NCBI RefSeq assembly: GCF_023168165.1
Contig: NZ_BQYJ01000012.1
Span: 1-64,000 of the forward strand
Source: Niallia sp. NCCP-28
GTDB taxonomy: Bacteria; Bacillota; Bacilli; Bacillales; Cytobacillaceae
Direction: 5' to 3'
DNA: 64,000 nucleotides
The notes under the pieces are model-generated. The model did no database searches and was not told where the DNA came from. It worked only from the letters and a program-made list of their open reading frames with translations. Below are positions 1-10,389 of the stretch, piece by piece; positions within the stretch are counted from its first letter, which is position 1, and every line of letters starts with the position of its first letter. The translations under genes were made by a program, and so were the position numbers.

Positions 1-1
1 T

Positions 2-73
2 GGCCCATTGGTCAAGCGGTTAAGACACCGCCCTTTCACGGCGGTAACACGGGTTCGAATCCCGTATGGGTCA
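2..73 (+). tRNA. tRNA-Glu (anticodon TTC)
   Basis: The sequence folds as a standard cloverleaf. The acceptor stem pairs GGCCCAT with ATGGGTC, the anticodon stem pairs CCGCC (28-32) with GGCGG (40-44), and the loop carries TTC at 35-37, which reads Glu codons. The T-loop GTTCGAAT is present. The 3' CCA is not encoded. A terminator follows at once, so this is probably the last gene of a tRNA or rRNA-tRNA cluster lying to the left of the window. Confidence 0.96.
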
Positions 74-80
74 TACGAAT

Positions 81-113
81 AAAAAGCTGTTAGCAGACGC
101 TAACAGCTTTTTT
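81..113 (+). terminator. Rho-independent terminator after tRNA-Glu
   Basis: A 14-base arm AAAAAGCTGTTAGC, a four-base loop AGAC and the complementary arm run into a T tract, 8 bases after the tRNA. Confidence 0.92.
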
Positions 114-349
114 AGTTTGAGAAAAATAATTCTGTCTGTGGATAACTCATAATATTCACCTTTAGTAATTAAGCACTATAAGTTATTCTGTTTTTAAGCT
201 TTAATAATAATTGTAGGGAGATTGATTGAAGATGTATAAAACAGAAAAAGTTCTCTATTTATATTTTCTTTTTGTCTAGAATCAAAAGGTATTGAGCATA
301 ATTCAATTATCCAGCTTGGTTTATACAGTTATAGTAGTAAAATGTATTT

Positions 350-455
350 TGCATTAACAGGCTGTTGATCTCACCGCGAAGCTAAGAAAAAAATGAAAAA
401 TTCAGGTAGTAGATAACTGCCTGTAAAAGCCTGATTGTAATTGTACTTTATAAAG
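350..455 (+). repeat. Dispersed repeat family A, degenerate copy
   Basis: The copy begins GCATTAACAGGCT and includes CTGCCTGTAAAAGCCTGATTG. It aligns by eye with the left and central parts of the long copy at 59600-59764 (GCATTAAAGGGCT; TTGCCCGTAAAAGCCTGATT). The right end has decayed. No ORF of note lies here. Confidence 0.6.
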
Positions 456-718
456 GTTATATATTTGATTGATTTATGTTTTAGACGATTTTAAATAGCC
501 AAATGATAAACATTACATTTACTATTTAAGAAGAACAATTTTTATATTAAAAAATGCATAGAAAGTATAGTTGCTTAATAATTAAAATGAAAATTTAGTA
601 ATTTAATTTATCCAATGGATAAAGCCTTTTAAATAAGAGAAAAGTAATAGACTTTTTTAGTATTACGGTAATTTTCCTCTATTTATAAAAATTGTTTTTG
701 ATTCTAAAATAAACCCAC

Positions 719-747
719 TTGACATATAGGTTTAATTTGATTAGTAT
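719..747 (+). promoter_or_regulatory. SigA-type promoter for an orphan short transcript
   Basis: TTGACA (719-724) is followed after 17 bases by TAGTAT (742-747). The -35 is perfect and the -10 matches four of six positions. The only thing downstream is the strong terminator at 791-840, so the product would be an RNA of about 85 nt. Confidence 0.5.
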
Positions 748-754
748 ACTGGAT

Positions 755-840
755 ATTAAGAGAAATGGAAATATTGCCGATTAGAAAACTAAAGGCACGG
801 GATCAAAATAATAGAAATTATTTTGATCCCGTGCCTTTTT
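755..840 (+). ncRNA. Candidate small RNA (about 85 nt)
   Basis: Inferred transcript from the promoter at 719-747 to the terminator at 791-840. A 32-codon ORF could be read through it, but its ribosome binding site is poor and it would run past the terminator, so a non-coding role is more likely. No known RNA family was recognised. Confidence 0.35.
791..840 (+). terminator. Very strong hairpin terminator
   Basis: A perfect 22-bp stem (791-812 with 817-838) has the loop AGAA and ends in a T tract. The arm reads AAAGGCACGGGATCAAAATA and continues AT. The A-rich left flank would also support termination on the minus strand. No large gene precedes it on either side. Confidence 0.85.
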
Positions 841-849
841 GTTTTGTGC

Positions 850-962
850 TGCTCCACAAATAAAGTTTAACTAATAATCAGTGTTGGCTTTTGCATCTCC
901 CATCTAGATTTCTTGTATTCCCTTATCATCTCTTAGGTGAGAATCAAAAGCCTGTTAATGCT
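850..962 (-). repeat. Dispersed repeat family A, inverted copy
   Basis: On the minus strand this reads GCATTAACAGGCTTTTGATT, then CACCTAAGAGATGATAAG, closely matching the start of the copy at 59600 (GCATTAAAGGGCTTTTGGCT, CACCTAAGAGATTATAAG). It ends near a CACTGATT block that resembles the right end of the family. Confidence 0.65.
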
Positions 963-973
963 TGATAAAAAAT

Positions 974-1085
974 ATTTCAGACTGTTCACAAACGCTCATT
1001 TTTTTGATTGTTTTTTTGATTAAATTCCCTTGGTAGCTCCGCTTCTCTCGAGGATTTGGACCTCAAAAGCTCAAAAGCCAAATGT
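974..1085 (-). repeat. Dispersed repeat family B, degenerate copy
   Basis: The order of conserved blocks (CAGACTGTTCACAAACGC, then TTGGTAGCTCC, then a CTCGAGG block) matches the reverse complement of the complete element at 24339-24461 (CAGGCTGTTGACAAACGC, CTTGGTAACTCC, CCTCAAGG). The middle is AT-rich and decayed. Confidence 0.5.
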
Positions 1086-1113
1086 TTTCTATCGGCCCGA
1101 AAATTCAGCAAAA

Positions 1114-1128
1114 TGAATTTCATTTTCA
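1114..1128 (+). promoter_or_regulatory. Fur-box-like site upstream of fbpB-like gene
   Basis: TGAATTTCATTTTCA matches 11 of the 14 defined positions of the Bacillus Fur 7-1-7 consensus TGATAATNATTATCA. It lies just before a TTGAAA that could be a -35 element. Fur control is expected for the FbpB family, which supports the assignment, although no clear -10 is visible. Confidence 0.4.
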
Positions 1129-1211
1129 CTTTGAAATATAGACATATTTATATTTAAGAAAAATACTAGAAAAATTAAATTGTAAAATATTAAAAATAGG
1201 GGAGTCAAGTA

Positions 1212-1373
1212 ATGAGAAAACTTAAAAAATCTTTTTCCGAGTTAATGGCAGAAAATAAAAATGAAATTTTAAATGATAGGATAAAAATTGAACAAATTGA
1301 ACAACGTATTGATGACAAACAGATGAATGATATCAAGTTTAGTAATACACAAGCAGTAAAAGAAACTAAATAG
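1212..1373 (+). CDS. fbpB: FbpB-like small basic protein (53 aa)
   Basis: This short gene starts with ATG behind a good ribosome binding site (AGGGGAG). The product begins MRKLKKSFSELMAENK, then has a predicted helical stretch with IEQIEQRIDDK. That layout (basic start, ELxxENKxEIL, acidic helix ending in K) is that of the Fur-regulated basic protein B family in Bacillus, whose members help the FsrA small RNA spare iron. A Fur-box-like sequence about 85 bases upstream agrees. The family is small and simple, so resemblance by composition cannot be excluded. The gene stands alone between repeat remnants. Confidence 0.7.
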   Translation: MRKLKKSFSELMAENKNEILNDRIKIEQIEQRIDDKQMNDIKFSNTQAVKETK

Positions 1374-1665
1374 AAAGCAGTTAATTTATTTTACTGATTA
1401 TTAGTTGAAAAAATATCTATTTTTTTAGGCATACGCAGGTTCTCTTCAGAAAGAGATTGTTACACTTAATTATTCCTTCTCTGGGTAGTATTAAAGAGAA
1501 ACTTATCTAAGATTCTCTCAGAACAAATAAAAAAAATTTGAAGAAGCAAAGTTTGTTGTTATTTCTGCACTGGAATAACAATTGTTCTGTTGGAGTAAAT
1601 GGTTCTAGTCTTTTGGAAAGTTAACCTATTTGTTAAATAAATCATCTTCTTAAGTTTGTAAATTA

Positions 1666-1705
1666 GGAATTCCCCACTTTTAAAAAGCTAGAAGTGGGGA
1701 ATTCC
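1666..1705. repeat. Perfect 14-bp inverted repeat
   Basis: GGAATTCCCCACTT (1666-1679) and its complement (1692-1705) flank a 12-base spacer. There is no T tract on either side, so it is not a standard terminator. The rest of 1374-1797 shows no gene. Confidence 0.75.
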
Positions 1706-1761
1706 ATAACTAAGTGTTTTGCCAGCACTATCTAATTTATAAAAATATTATAGTGGCTAAA

Positions 1762-1797
1762 AAAGAGGGAAGATAAAAATCTTCGCTTCTTTTTCTT
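1762..1797 (-). terminator. Weak terminator-like hairpin after the small minus-strand gene
   Basis: Read on the minus strand, GAAGAT, a short T-rich loop and ATCTTC are followed by CCTCTTTTTT, just past the stop of the 1798-2013 gene. Confidence 0.4.
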
Positions 1798-2013
1798 TTA
1801 TATCCGGCCTCGTCTTATATCTTCTTCGAGTTTATCTTCACTGGTCATTAGCTTTTTTCCTGGATTATTTAAATCCATGTCGGACGAAATACCTGTATAT
1901 GGTCCCCTAAACATGTCGCCAGTAGCCAATATTTTTCTATCTGGAGCTTCAAAAAAAGGTTTAACGTCTGATGGATGCTGCTCTAATAGGTATTCTTCTT
2001 CACTTTTGCTCAA
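1798..2013 (-). CDS. Small hydrophilic hypothetical protein (71 aa)
   Basis: I do not recognise this protein. It is rich in acidic and basic residues, has no membrane segment and ends in EEDIRRGRI. An in-frame GTG lies four codons upstream, but that codon overlaps the ribosome binding site AAGGTGGG. The TTG at 2013 sits seven bases after this site, so I take it as the start, giving LSKSEEEYLLEQ (Met first when translated). The gene stands alone on the minus strand, facing away from glgB. The good ribosome binding site and trailing hairpin are the main evidence that it is real; it could be a small sporulation or stress protein, but nothing shows that. Confidence 0.6.
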   Translation of the reverse strand: MSKSEEEYLLEQHPSDVKPFFEAPDRKILATGDMFRGPYTGISSDMDLNNPGKKLMTSEDKLEEDIRRGRI

Positions 2014-2328
2014 ATTATTTCCCACCTTTTCTAGTTTATCTTTATTAGTTTTTCTAAAGTAGAAAAAAGTATGTTAAAAAATCAACAAAGTATTTTAGTT
2101 GTTTAAACATAAAAAATTTATAATATCATAAAATTAAAAAAACAAAAAGGAAATCGGCGCTAACGGATAGAATATTAGAAATAGTAAGATACTTATTACA
2201 AAACCCCAAAGTAATCCGTTTTCATTTTAATTAGTAGAATTAGTTTTATTTGTAGAAATACAGGGAAATTAATTCTTGTACAACTTTGTAGGACAGTATT
2301 TACCGGAATAATTGAATTAGAAAGTAGG
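2014..2328. other. Intergenic region upstream of glg operon
   Basis: No ORF. An imperfect pair AACGGAT (2162-2168) and ATCCGTT (2214-2220) could form a long-loop hairpin. I could not pick a convincing promoter for glgB by eye; in B. subtilis the operon is sporulation (SigE) dependent. Confidence 0.5.
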
Positions 2329-4269
2329 ATGCAAGTGGAAACAGTATATCCATCACAATTTCAGCTACATTTATTTCATGAAGGGAACTTGTTTGAAAGC
2401 TATAAATTGCTAGGATCGCACGTTTATAGAGATAAAGAAGAGGTTTACACAATATTTTGTGTGTGGGCGCCAAATGCGCAAAGTATTGGACTAGTAGGAG
2501 ATTTTAATAACTGGGAAGCAGATAAGTATCCCTTAGAACGTATTAACGAAGAAGGAATATGGTTTATTAAAATTAACAAGGACTTAACCGGGGCATTGTA
2601 TAAGTATCAGATTACATCTTCTGAAGGAAATACGTTTTTAAAGTCGGATCCATATGCATTTTATTCAGAATTAAGACCCAATACGGCATCAATTGTCTAT
2701 TCTTTAGATGGGTATAAGTGGAATGATGCAAGATGGAGACAAAAAAAGACAAAAAAGAATAGCTTGAATGAGCCTCTTGCAATCTATGAAGTGCACCTTG
2801 GCTCGTGGAAATTGCATGAGGATGAAAGTCTTTATACCTACCGTGAGTTGGCAGATGAACTGATTCCTTATTGCTTAGATCAAGGGTTTACTCATATTGA
2901 GATATTGCCTTTAGTGGAACATCCACTAGATATTTCATGGGGATATCAAGGTACAGGCTATTATTCAGCTACGAGTCGCTTTGGTGAACCAAAAGATCTC
3001 ATGTATTTTATTGATCAATGCCATCAAAATGGACTGGGAGTAATTTTAGATTGGGTGCCAGGTCATTTTTGTAAAGATGCCCATGGTTTATATCAATTTG
3101 ATGGGTCTAGCCAATTTGACTACGCCAATCCAAAGGATAGAGAAAATTTGGTTTGGGGAACTGCCAATTTTGATTTGGGGAAAATGGAAGTTCATAGTTT
3201 TTTAATTTCAAATGCTCTTTTTTGGATGGAATATTTTCACGTAGATGGTTTCAGGGTAGATGCAGTATCTAATATCATCTATTGGCCAAATTCCAATGAA
3301 AGCAGTATGAACCCATATGGAATAGAATTTTTGCAAAAACTCAATAAAACGGTTGCGCAGTATGATCCAACTATATTGATGTTTGCAGAGGACTCCACTG
3401 ATTGGCCACAAGTTACAGCACCGGTACATTATGGAGGAATTGGCTTTCATTATAAATGGAATATGGGCTGGATGAACGATTTTCTTAAGTACATGGAAAC
3501 AGAGTCCCAATATAGAAAAGATATGCATGATAAAGTGTCATTTTCACTGCATTATGCATTCTCTGAAAACTTTGTATTGCCATTTTCCCATGATGAGGTT
3601 GTTCATGGAAAAAAATCTCTCCTTAATAAAATGCCAGGAGACTATTGGCAAAAATTCGCCCAATTTAGACTTTTGATTGGTTTTATGATGGCCCATCCAG
3701 GCAAAAAGTTATTGTTTATGGGAGCGGAATTTGCTCAATTTTCAGAGTGGAAAGACAAAGAGCAGCTCGATTGGCTTCTTTACGATTATGACATGCATAA
3801 AAAAGCTAATGATTTTATAAAAGCGATATTAAAAATATATAAACGTTCAAAACCTCTTTATGAATTGGATCATGTTTATGAAGGATTTGAATGGATAGAT
3901 GTAAATAATAGAGACCAATCTATTTTCTCTTTCATCCGTAAAGGAAAAAACCCAGAAGATTTTCTTATTGTGGTATGTAATTTTACTTATCACACTTACG
4001 AAGATTATTTAATTGGTGTACCAAAGGATGGCAGTTATCGGGAAATATTAAATAGCGATGCTGAGGAATTTGGGGGAGCCAATTATATAAATAAAAAAGT
4101 AATAAAAGCCCAAGAAGTTTCATTCCATGGAAGACCATTTTCCGTTCAGTTAACGATACCAGCTTTTAGTATCACTATTTTAAGGCCAGTACAACATCGG
4201 AAGGAGAGAAAAGGAAATGGGAAAGAAAAGATGCGTGGCAATGCTATTAGCAGGAGGAAAGGGGAGTAG
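2329..4269 (+). CDS. glgB: 1,4-alpha-glucan branching enzyme GlgB
   Basis: Introduces alpha-1,6 branches into glycogen by cutting and re-joining alpha-1,4 chains. The 646-residue product has an N-terminal CBM48-type domain (about 20-125), then a GH13 barrel with its conserved regions: [15 protein letters not shown] (about 205-219), DWVPGHF (about 241), DGFRVD with the nucleophile Asp311, FAED with the acid/base Glu354, and SHDEVV (about 420). Length is typical for the family. It is the first gene of glgBCDAP. The 3' end overlaps glgC by 53 bases, and the last residues (rich in K, R, E and G) look like read-through of the glgC ribosome binding site region rather than a domain. The start has only a weak ribosome binding site (AAAGTAGG). 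Confidence 0.97.
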   Translation: MQVETVYPSQFQLHLFHEGNLFESYKLLGSHVYRDKEEVYTIFCVWAPNAQSIGLVGDFNNWEADKYPLERINEEGIWFIKINKDLTGALYKYQITSSEGNTFLKSDPYAFYSELRPNTASIVYSLDGYKWNDARWRQKKTKKNSLNEPLAIYEVHLGSWKLHEDESLYTYRELADELIPYCLDQGFTHIEILPLVEHPLDISWGYQGTGYYSATSRFGEPKDLMYFIDQCHQNGLGVILDWVPGHFCKDAHGLYQFDGSSQFDYANPKDRENLVWGTANFDLGKMEVHSFLISNALFWMEYFHVDGFRVDAVSNIIYWPNSNESSMNPYGIEFLQKLNKTVAQYDPTILMFAEDSTDWPQVTAPVHYGGIGFHYKWNMGWMNDFLKYMETESQYRKDMHDKVSFSLHYAFSENFVLPFSHDEVVHGKKSLLNKMPGDYWQKFAQFRLLIGFMMAHPGKKLLFMGAEFAQFSEWKDKEQLDWLLYDYDMHKKANDFIKAILKIYKRSKPLYELDHVYEGFEWIDVNNRDQSIFSFIRKGKNPEDFLIVVCNFTYHTYEDYLIGVPKDGSYREILNSDAEEFGGANYINKKVIKAQEVSFHGRPFSVQLTIPAFSITILRPVQHRKERKGNGKEKMRGNAISRRKGE

Positions 4270-5362
4270 ATTATACTCTTTAACCAAAAGTTTAGCGAAA
4301 CCGGCTATTCCTTTTGGAGGGAAATACCGAATTATTGATTTTACTCTTAGCAACTGCACTAACTCAGGAATTGAAACAGTTGGTGTACTAACTCAATATC
4401 AGCCGCTTGTTTTAAATTCATATATTGGGATAGGAAGCGCCTGGGATCTTGATCGTGTAAATGGAGGCGTAACGGTGCTCCCTCCATATAGTGAATCATC
4501 GGAAGTAAAATGGTATACAGGAACTGCAAGTGCTATCTATCAAAATATAAATTATTTGTCTCAATATGATCCTGAATATGTATTAATTCTTTCAGGTGAT
4601 CATATTTACAAGATGAATTATGAGTCAATGCTAGAGTATCATATTGATAAAAAAGCAGACGCATCTATTTCAGTAATTGAAGTTCCATGGAATGAAGCAA
4701 GTAGATTTGGCATTATGAATACAAATAAGAATATGGATATTGTTGAATTTGAGGAAAAGCCGGCAAATCCGAAAAATAATTTAGCATCAATGGGCATCTA
4801 TATTTTTAAATGGAAAGTGTTAAAAAAATTATTGGAAGAAGATAATTTGAATAAAAATTCGTCCCATGATTTCGGCAAAGACATTATTCCACTGTTAATT
4901 GAACAAAATAAAAAAGTGGTAGCCTATCCATTTAAAGGATACTGGAAAGATGTCGGTACTGTGCAAAGCTTATGGGAAGCGAATATGGATTTATTAGATG
5001 AAAAAAGCGAATTAAATATTTCTGATTATGATTGGAGAATTTATACAGTAAATCCTAATCAGCCTCCGCAATATATCTCAGACGAAGCAAAGGTAAAAGA
5101 GTCGATGATTAATGAAGGCTGCATAATCAGCGGAAATATTGAAAAATCGATAGTGTTCCAAGGTGTAAATGTTGGTGCTGGGACTGTAATACGTAGTTCT
5201 GTGATTATGCCAGATGCTGAGATTGGTGAAAATGCTTATATTGAAAAAGCGATAGTCCCTTCTAACATCCGTATACCAGATGGAATGGTCATTAAACCAA
5301 ATAATAAAACAGATGAAGTAGTTTTAGTAACAGAAGAGATGGTTAATGAATTAATTTCCTAA
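4217..5362 (+). CDS. glgC: Glucose-1-phosphate adenylyltransferase, catalytic subunit GlgC
   Basis: Makes ADP-glucose from ATP and glucose-1-phosphate, the committed step of glycogen synthesis. The 381-residue protein opens with the nucleotidyltransferase loop [19 protein letters not shown], followed by [26 protein letters not shown] and [13 protein letters not shown], as in catalytic GlgC. The C-terminal third (about 285 onward) has the hexapeptide repeats of a left-handed beta-helix. The start is inside the end of glgB, with GGAAGGAGAG as ribosome binding site. In Bacillus, GlgC works with the GlgD subunit encoded next. Confidence 0.97.
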   Translation: MGKKRCVAMLLAGGKGSRLYSLTKSLAKPAIPFGGKYRIIDFTLSNCTNSGIETVGVLTQYQPLVLNSYIGIGSAWDLDRVNGGVTVLPPYSESSEVKWYTGTASAIYQNINYLSQYDPEYVLILSGDHIYKMNYESMLEYHIDKKADASISVIEVPWNEASRFGIMNTNKNMDIVEFEEKPANPKNNLASMGIYIFKWKVLKKLLEEDNLNKNSSHDFGKDIIPLLIEQNKKVVAYPFKGYWKDVGTVQSLWEANMDLLDEKSELNISDYDWRIYTVNPNQPPQYISDEAKVKESMINEGCIISGNIEKSIVFQGVNVGAGTVIRSSVIMPDAEIGENAYIEKAIVPSNIRIPDGMVIKPNNKTDEVVLVTEEMVNELIS

Positions 5363-5382
5363 CAAACTAGAGGGAGGGTACC

Positions 5383-6414
5383 ATGATGATGAAATCAATG
5401 CTTGGAGTTATTGATGCAACTACTTATAAGGATGATTTGGAAGAATTAATTGCACACCGTTCACTGGCAGGGTTACCCATAGCAGGCAGATATCGACTAA
5501 TTGATTTTGTGTTATCCAATATGGTGAATTCAGGTATAGGAAGTGTAGCGATTTTTCCTAAATATCAATATCGGTCATTAATGGACCATTTAGGTTCAGG
5601 GAAAAATTGGGATTTGGATCGAAAAAGAGATGGTTTATTCTTCTTTCCGGCTTCTATAACAGATGGAACAAGTGAAGGCATTGGTTCATTTAATCAGTTT
5701 GCAGCAAATATTGATTATTTTTTAAGAAGCAAACAAGAGTATGCTTTAGTGGCAAATTGTTATACAGTGTTTAATATGAATTTTAATCCTGTCTTAGAAC
5801 GGCACCTCCAGTCTGGCTGCGATATTACAGAGATAAGAAGTGGCGGAGAATCATTAGAAATATATCTGGTGAAAAAATCATTATTGATTGATTTGATTCA
5901 AACACGTGATATAACCGGCTATACATGCATGAAAGATATTAGGTTAGATCTCCATCATAATTATAAAATATGTGACTATGAATATACCGGCTATGCCGAA
6001 AAAATAGATTCTATCTCCACTTATTTCCGGGTAAGCAATGAGATATTAAAAATGAATATCTGGAGCCAGCTGTTTTTAAAGGATCGTCCTATTTTTACAA
6101 AAGTAAAGGATGAACCGCCTACTCATTACACTAATACAAGTGAAGTCAAAAATTCCATGATTGCAAATGGAAGCATTATTGAAGGCCAAGTAGAAAATAG
6201 CATTATTGCCCGGGCAGTAAAAATTGGCAAAGGCTCTATCATAAAAAATTGCATTATTATGCAAAAGTGTACAATTGGTGACAATTGTGAGTTAGATTCA
6301 GTGATTTTAGATAAAGATGTGATGGTTGAAAACGGAACTAGAATGAACGGTACTCTTAATTCTCCGTTTGTTGTTAGAAAAGGAACTGTGCAAGGAGCGC
6401 TGATGAATTCGTGA
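5383..6414 (+). CDS. glgD: Glucose-1-phosphate adenylyltransferase subunit GlgD
   Basis: A GlgC paralogue of 343 residues that partners GlgC in a mixed complex and raises its activity. It keeps the fold landmarks ([20 protein letters not shown], hexapeptide repeats near 255-330) but lacks the GGxGxRL nucleotide loop: the protein starts [20 protein letters not shown] instead. The GDH metal-binding motif is also replaced ([11 protein letters not shown]). It is therefore expected to be regulatory, not catalytic. The gene starts 20 bases after glgC behind GAGGGAGGG and overlaps glgA by four bases, so translation is probably coupled. Confidence 0.95.
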   Translation: MMMKSMLGVIDATTYKDDLEELIAHRSLAGLPIAGRYRLIDFVLSNMVNSGIGSVAIFPKYQYRSLMDHLGSGKNWDLDRKRDGLFFFPASITDGTSEGIGSFNQFAANIDYFLRSKQEYALVANCYTVFNMNFNPVLERHLQSGCDITEIRSGGESLEIYLVKKSLLIDLIQTRDITGYTCMKDIRLDLHHNYKICDYEYTGYAEKIDSISTYFRVSNEILKMNIWSQLFLKDRPIFTKVKDEPPTHYTNTSEVKNSMIANGSIIEGQVENSIIARAVKIGKGSIIKNCIIMQKCTIGDNCELDSVILDKDVMVENGTRMNGTLNSPFVVRKGTVQGALMNS

Positions 6415-7868
6415 AAATATTATTTGCTGTATCAGAATGTGTACCTTTTATAAAATCTGGGGGGCTAGCAGATGTTGCTGGTTCCCTTCCTAAAGAATTA
6501 AAAAAGCAGGGAACAGAAGTCTCTGTAATTATGCCTAAGTATAAAGATATCCCAGAAATATTTTTAGGCAAATTAAAAAAGAAGCTGGATTTTACTGTTC
6601 AAATTGGTTGGAGAAAACAATATTGTGGCATTGAAGCATTAGAAATGGATGGCATTACTTTTTATTTTGTGGATAATGAGTACTATTTTAAAAGGTCAGG
6701 TTTATATGGCTACATAGATGATGGAGAGCGTTTTGCTTTCTTTAATCGCGCTGTTTTGGAAAGTTTATCGCATCTTAATGAATACCCAGATATCATCCAT
6801 TGTCATGACTGGCATACAGCTATGATTCCATTACTATTAAAAGCGGATTATCAGTGGAAACAAGAATATAGTTCTATTAAAACGGTGTTTACAATACATA
6901 ATCTACAATTTCAAGGCATTATGCCAAGAGGGGTAATTGGCGATTTATTGTCACTAGACTATGACTATCTAACTGTGCAAAATATGGAATTTGACGGCAA
7001 TGTAAACTTTATGAAATCTGCTATTATGTCTAGTGATAAGATTACAACTGTCAGCCCAACATATAAAAATGAAATTCAAACAGAATATTATGGAGAAAAG
7101 CTTAATAACTTATTAGTAGGCAGGAATGAGGATCTATATGGAATCATCAATGGCATCGATGAATTAACCTATAATCCAGAAACAGATGATGAAATTGTAC
7201 AAAAATATTCTCATACTGCGATAGAAAAAAAGTATAAGAACAAACAATTTATTCAAAAGAAATTTGCATTAAAAGAAGATAAATCAGTTCCAATCATCTG
7301 CATGATTACTAGATTGACAAAACAAAAAGGCTTAGAGCTAGTAAGGCATGTATTTCATGAATTAATGAAAGAAGATGTCCAGTTTATTGTTCTGGGAACA
7401 GGAGATCCTGAATTTGAACAATTCTTCCGCGATATGGAGCATCAATATCCAGAAAAATGTAGAGCGTATATCGGGTTCGATGAAAAGCTGGCACATCAGC
7501 TATATGCAGGGGCTGATTTATTTTTAATGCCATCTAGATTTGAACCGTGTGGATTAGGTCAACTAATTGCTTTGAAATATGGAAACATACCAGTTGTTCG
7601 AGAAACTGGAGGACTAAATGATACTGTTTTCTCCTATGACGAAAGAACGGGATTAGGAAATGGATTCAGCTTTACCAATTTTAATGCACATGACATGTTG
7701 TATACCATTCGCAGAGCTTTATATTTTTATTCAAAAGAAAAAGATATTTGGCTGCATATTATTAAAAGCGCCATGATTATGGACAATAGTTGGGCTCAGT
7801 CTGCTTTTAAATATAATCAGTTGTACGCAGAGCTAATCTCAAGGAGTGAAACGCATGTTTACGAATAA
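6411..7868 (+). CDS. glgA: Glycogen synthase GlgA
   Basis: Transfers glucose from ADP-glucose to the growing alpha-1,4 glucan. The 485-residue GT5 enzyme starts with MKILFAVSE and has KSGGLADV at 15-22, the ADP-glucose binding KxGGL motif, and near the C terminus [18 protein letters not shown] with the conserved Glu, followed by [10 protein letters not shown]. The start is GTG, overlapping the glgD stop by four bases. The end overlaps glgP by 14 bases. All five genes are packed without gaps, so one transcript is expected. Confidence 0.97.
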   Translation: MKILFAVSECVPFIKSGGLADVAGSLPKELKKQGTEVSVIMPKYKDIPEIFLGKLKKKLDFTVQIGWRKQYCGIEALEMDGITFYFVDNEYYFKRSGLYGYIDDGERFAFFNRAVLESLSHLNEYPDIIHCHDWHTAMIPLLLKADYQWKQEYSSIKTVFTIHNLQFQGIMPRGVIGDLLSLDYDYLTVQNMEFDGNVNFMKSAIMSSDKITTVSPTYKNEIQTEYYGEKLNNLLVGRNEDLYGIINGIDELTYNPETDDEIVQKYSHTAIEKKYKNKQFIQKKFALKEDKSVPIICMITRLTKQKGLELVRHVFHELMKEDVQFIVLGTGDPEFEQFFRDMEHQYPEKCRAYIGFDEKLAHQLYAGADLFLMPSRFEPCGLGQLIALKYGNIPVVRETGGLNDTVFSYDERTGLGNGFSFTNFNAHDMLYTIRRALYFYSKEKDIWLHIIKSAMIMDNSWAQSAFKYNQLYAELISRSETHVYE

Positions 7869-10257
7869 AGAAGCTTTTAAAACATATTTTCTTCAAAAGC
7901 TTGAGATGACATATGGAAAAACATTTGAAGACAGCACGAGCAGTGACCATTTTCAAATATTAGGGCATATGATTAGAGAATATGTTAGTACGAATTGGAT
8001 TAATACAAACGAAGCATATCGTAAAAATCAAGGAAAGCAAGTTTACTATTTATCCATTGAATTTTTACTGGGAAGACTGCTTTATCATAATTTAATCAAT
8101 TTAGGAATAGAAAAAGTCGTAACAGAAGGATTAAATGAATTAGGCATAAATTTGCGGGATATAGAGGAAATCGAACATGATGCAGGGTTAGGAAATGGCG
8201 GATTAGGAAGACTGGCAGCTTGTTTCTTGGATTCTTTAGCTACATTAAATCTTCCAGGTCATGGATTTGGAATTCGCTATAAGCATGGCTTATTTGAACA
8301 GCGAATTGTAGATGGCTACCAGATCGAACTTCCTGAACAATGGCTGAAGCATGGTCAAGTATGGGAAGTAAGAAAAGAAGATTTGGCTGTTGATATTCAA
8401 TTTTGGGGCAATATAGATATGTATGAAAAAGATGGAAAGTTACAGTTTCGGCATTTAAATGCCGAAACTGTAACTGCCGTTCCTCATGACGTGCCTGTTA
8501 TTGGATATGATACAACTACGGTTAATACACTAAGATTATGGAACGCCGAACCAGCCTCTCTTTTAGCAAAAGATGTGAATGATATTATGCGATATAAAAG
8601 AGAAACAGAAAAAATATCTGAATTTTTATATCCAGATGATGCAAATGATGAAGGAAAAATACTTCGGTTAAAACAACAATACTTCCTTGTATCTTCCAGC
8701 TTGCAATCCATTATAAAAAATTATAAACAGCAGTATAAAGATATAAGGAACTTTCACCAACATATAAGCATTCATATAAACGATACCCACCCAGTTTTAG
8801 CTATCCCAGAATTAATGAGAATTTTATTAGATAATGAAGGATTGCCTTGGGAAGAGGCATGGGAAATTACAAAAAATACAATTTCCTATACGAATCATAC
8901 TACTTTGTCAGAGGCTTTAGAGAAATGGCCAATTTATATTTTTCAGCCACTATTACCTCGCATCTATATGATTATTCAGGAGATAAACGAACGATTTTGC
9001 AATGAATTGTGGGATAAATATCCAGGCGATTTCCACAAAATAGAGAATATGGCTATCATTGCTCATAGCATGGTCAAGATGGCACATTTAGCATTAGTAG
9101 GAAGCTATAGTGTTAATGGAGTAGCAGAAATTCATACAGAAATATTGAAAACAAGAGAAATGAATGATTTTTATCAATTTTTCCCTCAAAAATTTAATAA
9201 TAAAACAAATGGGATAACACATAGGCGTTGGTTAATTAAAGCTAATCCTAAATTAACTCAATTGGTAACAGATACAATCGGCAGTGAATGGATACATCAA
9301 CCTGGACAGTTAAATGAATTGCTTCATTTTCAACAAGACAATGGATTTTTGCAGCAACTGGCATCCATCAAACAAGAAAATAAAATCCAGTTGGCCAAAA
9401 TTATAAAAGAAAGCAATGGAATTACAGTCAATCCAGAGTCTATTTTTGATGTGCAAGTAAAAAGATTGCATGCATATAAACGACAGCTTTTAAATGTGCT
9501 GCATATTATGCATTTGTATAATAGATTAAAGGAAAATCCTAATCTTGATATTACACCAAGAACATTTATTTTTGGGGCAAAAGCTTCGCCAGGATATTAT
9601 TACGCGAAAAAAATCATTAAGTTAATAAATTCGGTTGCAGATAAAGTGAACAAAGATAAAACGATTCAAGATAAAATAAAAGTTGTATTTCTTGAAAATT
9701 ATCGGGTTTCCTTGGCAGAGCATATATTTCCAGCAGCGGATGTCAGTGAACAAATCTCTACAGCATCTAAAGAAGCATCAGGAACAGGGAATATGAAGTT
9801 TATGATGAATGGTGCGTTAACTGTAGGAACGTTGGATGGAGCTAATATTGAAATGAAAGATTTGGTTGGAGATGACAATATTTTCATCTTTGGCATGAAT
9901 GCAGATGAAGTTTTAGGTCTTTATCAAAATGGTGGATATAGATCTACAGAATACTATCATCATGATAAGCGTATAAAAGAAGTTGTCGACCAATTAAAAA
10001 ATGGATTTTTCCATGATACAAATAATGAGTTTGACCCTATATTCGATTCATTGCTAATTGAAAATGACCAATATTTTGTATTAAAAGATTTTCATTCATA
10101 TGAAAATATTCATCAAGTGGTTGATGAAACCTATCAAAATCAACAAAAGTGGCTGCAAATGTGTGCCATTAATATTGCAAAATCTGGACATTTTTCCAGT
10201 GATAGAACCATTAAAGAATATGCAGATGACATTTGGAAAATAAAAGCTACTTTCTAA
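7855..10257 (+). CDS. glgP: Glycogen phosphorylase GlgP
   Basis: Releases glucose-1-phosphate from glycogen chain ends using phosphate and pyridoxal phosphate. The 800-residue protein has the family hallmarks: [17 protein letters not shown] near the start, [17 protein letters not shown], the helix with WNAEP, and the cofactor motif [19 protein letters not shown] with Lys648. An in-frame GTG exists at 7846 but overlaps the ribosome binding site AAGGAG; the ATG at 7855 lies eight bases after it and is the better start. It is the last gene of the operon, followed by a terminator. Confidence 0.97.
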   Translation: MFTNKEAFKTYFLQKLEMTYGKTFEDSTSSDHFQILGHMIREYVSTNWINTNEAYRKNQGKQVYYLSIEFLLGRLLYHNLINLGIEKVVTEGLNELGINLRDIEEIEHDAGLGNGGLGRLAACFLDSLATLNLPGHGFGIRYKHGLFEQRIVDGYQIELPEQWLKHGQVWEVRKEDLAVDIQFWGNIDMYEKDGKLQFRHLNAETVTAVPHDVPVIGYDTTTVNTLRLWNAEPASLLAKDVNDIMRYKRETEKISEFLYPDDANDEGKILRLKQQYFLVSSSLQSIIKNYKQQYKDIRNFHQHISIHINDTHPVLAIPELMRILLDNEGLPWEEAWEITKNTISYTNHTTLSEALEKWPIYIFQPLLPRIYMIIQEINERFCNELWDKYPGDFHKIENMAIIAHSMVKMAHLALVGSYSVNGVAEIHTEILKTREMNDFYQFFPQKFNNKTNGITHRRWLIKANPKLTQLVTDTIGSEWIHQPGQLNELLHFQQDNGFLQQLASIKQENKIQLAKIIKESNGITVNPESIFDVQVKRLHAYKRQLLNVLHIMHLYNRLKENPNLDITPRTFIFGAKASPGYYYAKKIIKLINSVADKVNKDKTIQDKIKVVFLENYRVSLAEHIFPAADVSEQISTASKEASGTGNMKFMMNGALTVGTLDGANIEMKDLVGDDNIFIFGMNADEVLGLYQNGGYRSTEYYHHDKRIKEVVDQLKNGFFHDTNNEFDPIFDSLLIENDQYFVLKDFHSYENIHQVVDETYQNQQKWLQMCAINIAKSGHFSSDRTIKEYADDIWKIKATF

Positions 10258-10263
10258 AGGCAT

Positions 10264-10301
10264 CCAAAAAACCTAGTGTTCATCTTTGCTAGGTTTTTTG
10301 G
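10264..10301. terminator. Bidirectional terminator between glgP and yteA
   Basis: CCAAAAAACCTAG pairs with CTAGGTTTTTTGG across a 12-base loop. A and T runs on the two arms let it serve glgP on the plus strand and yteA on the minus strand. Confidence 0.9.
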
Positions 10302-10389
10302 CATTACAAGCAATAAGTCCCTTTTGGTTTATGCTGCATAAAACGAGAAAACAACTTATTCCAGTATACAGTCTGCTTGCCTATGTTTT

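Noticed and set aside
763-863. 32-codon frame through the orphan terminator
   Set aside because: Poor ribosome binding site, and it would have to be translated through a 22-bp terminator stem.
3208-3528. 106-codon minus-strand frame inside glgB
   Set aside because: Shadow of the glgB reading frame with no ribosome binding site or homology.
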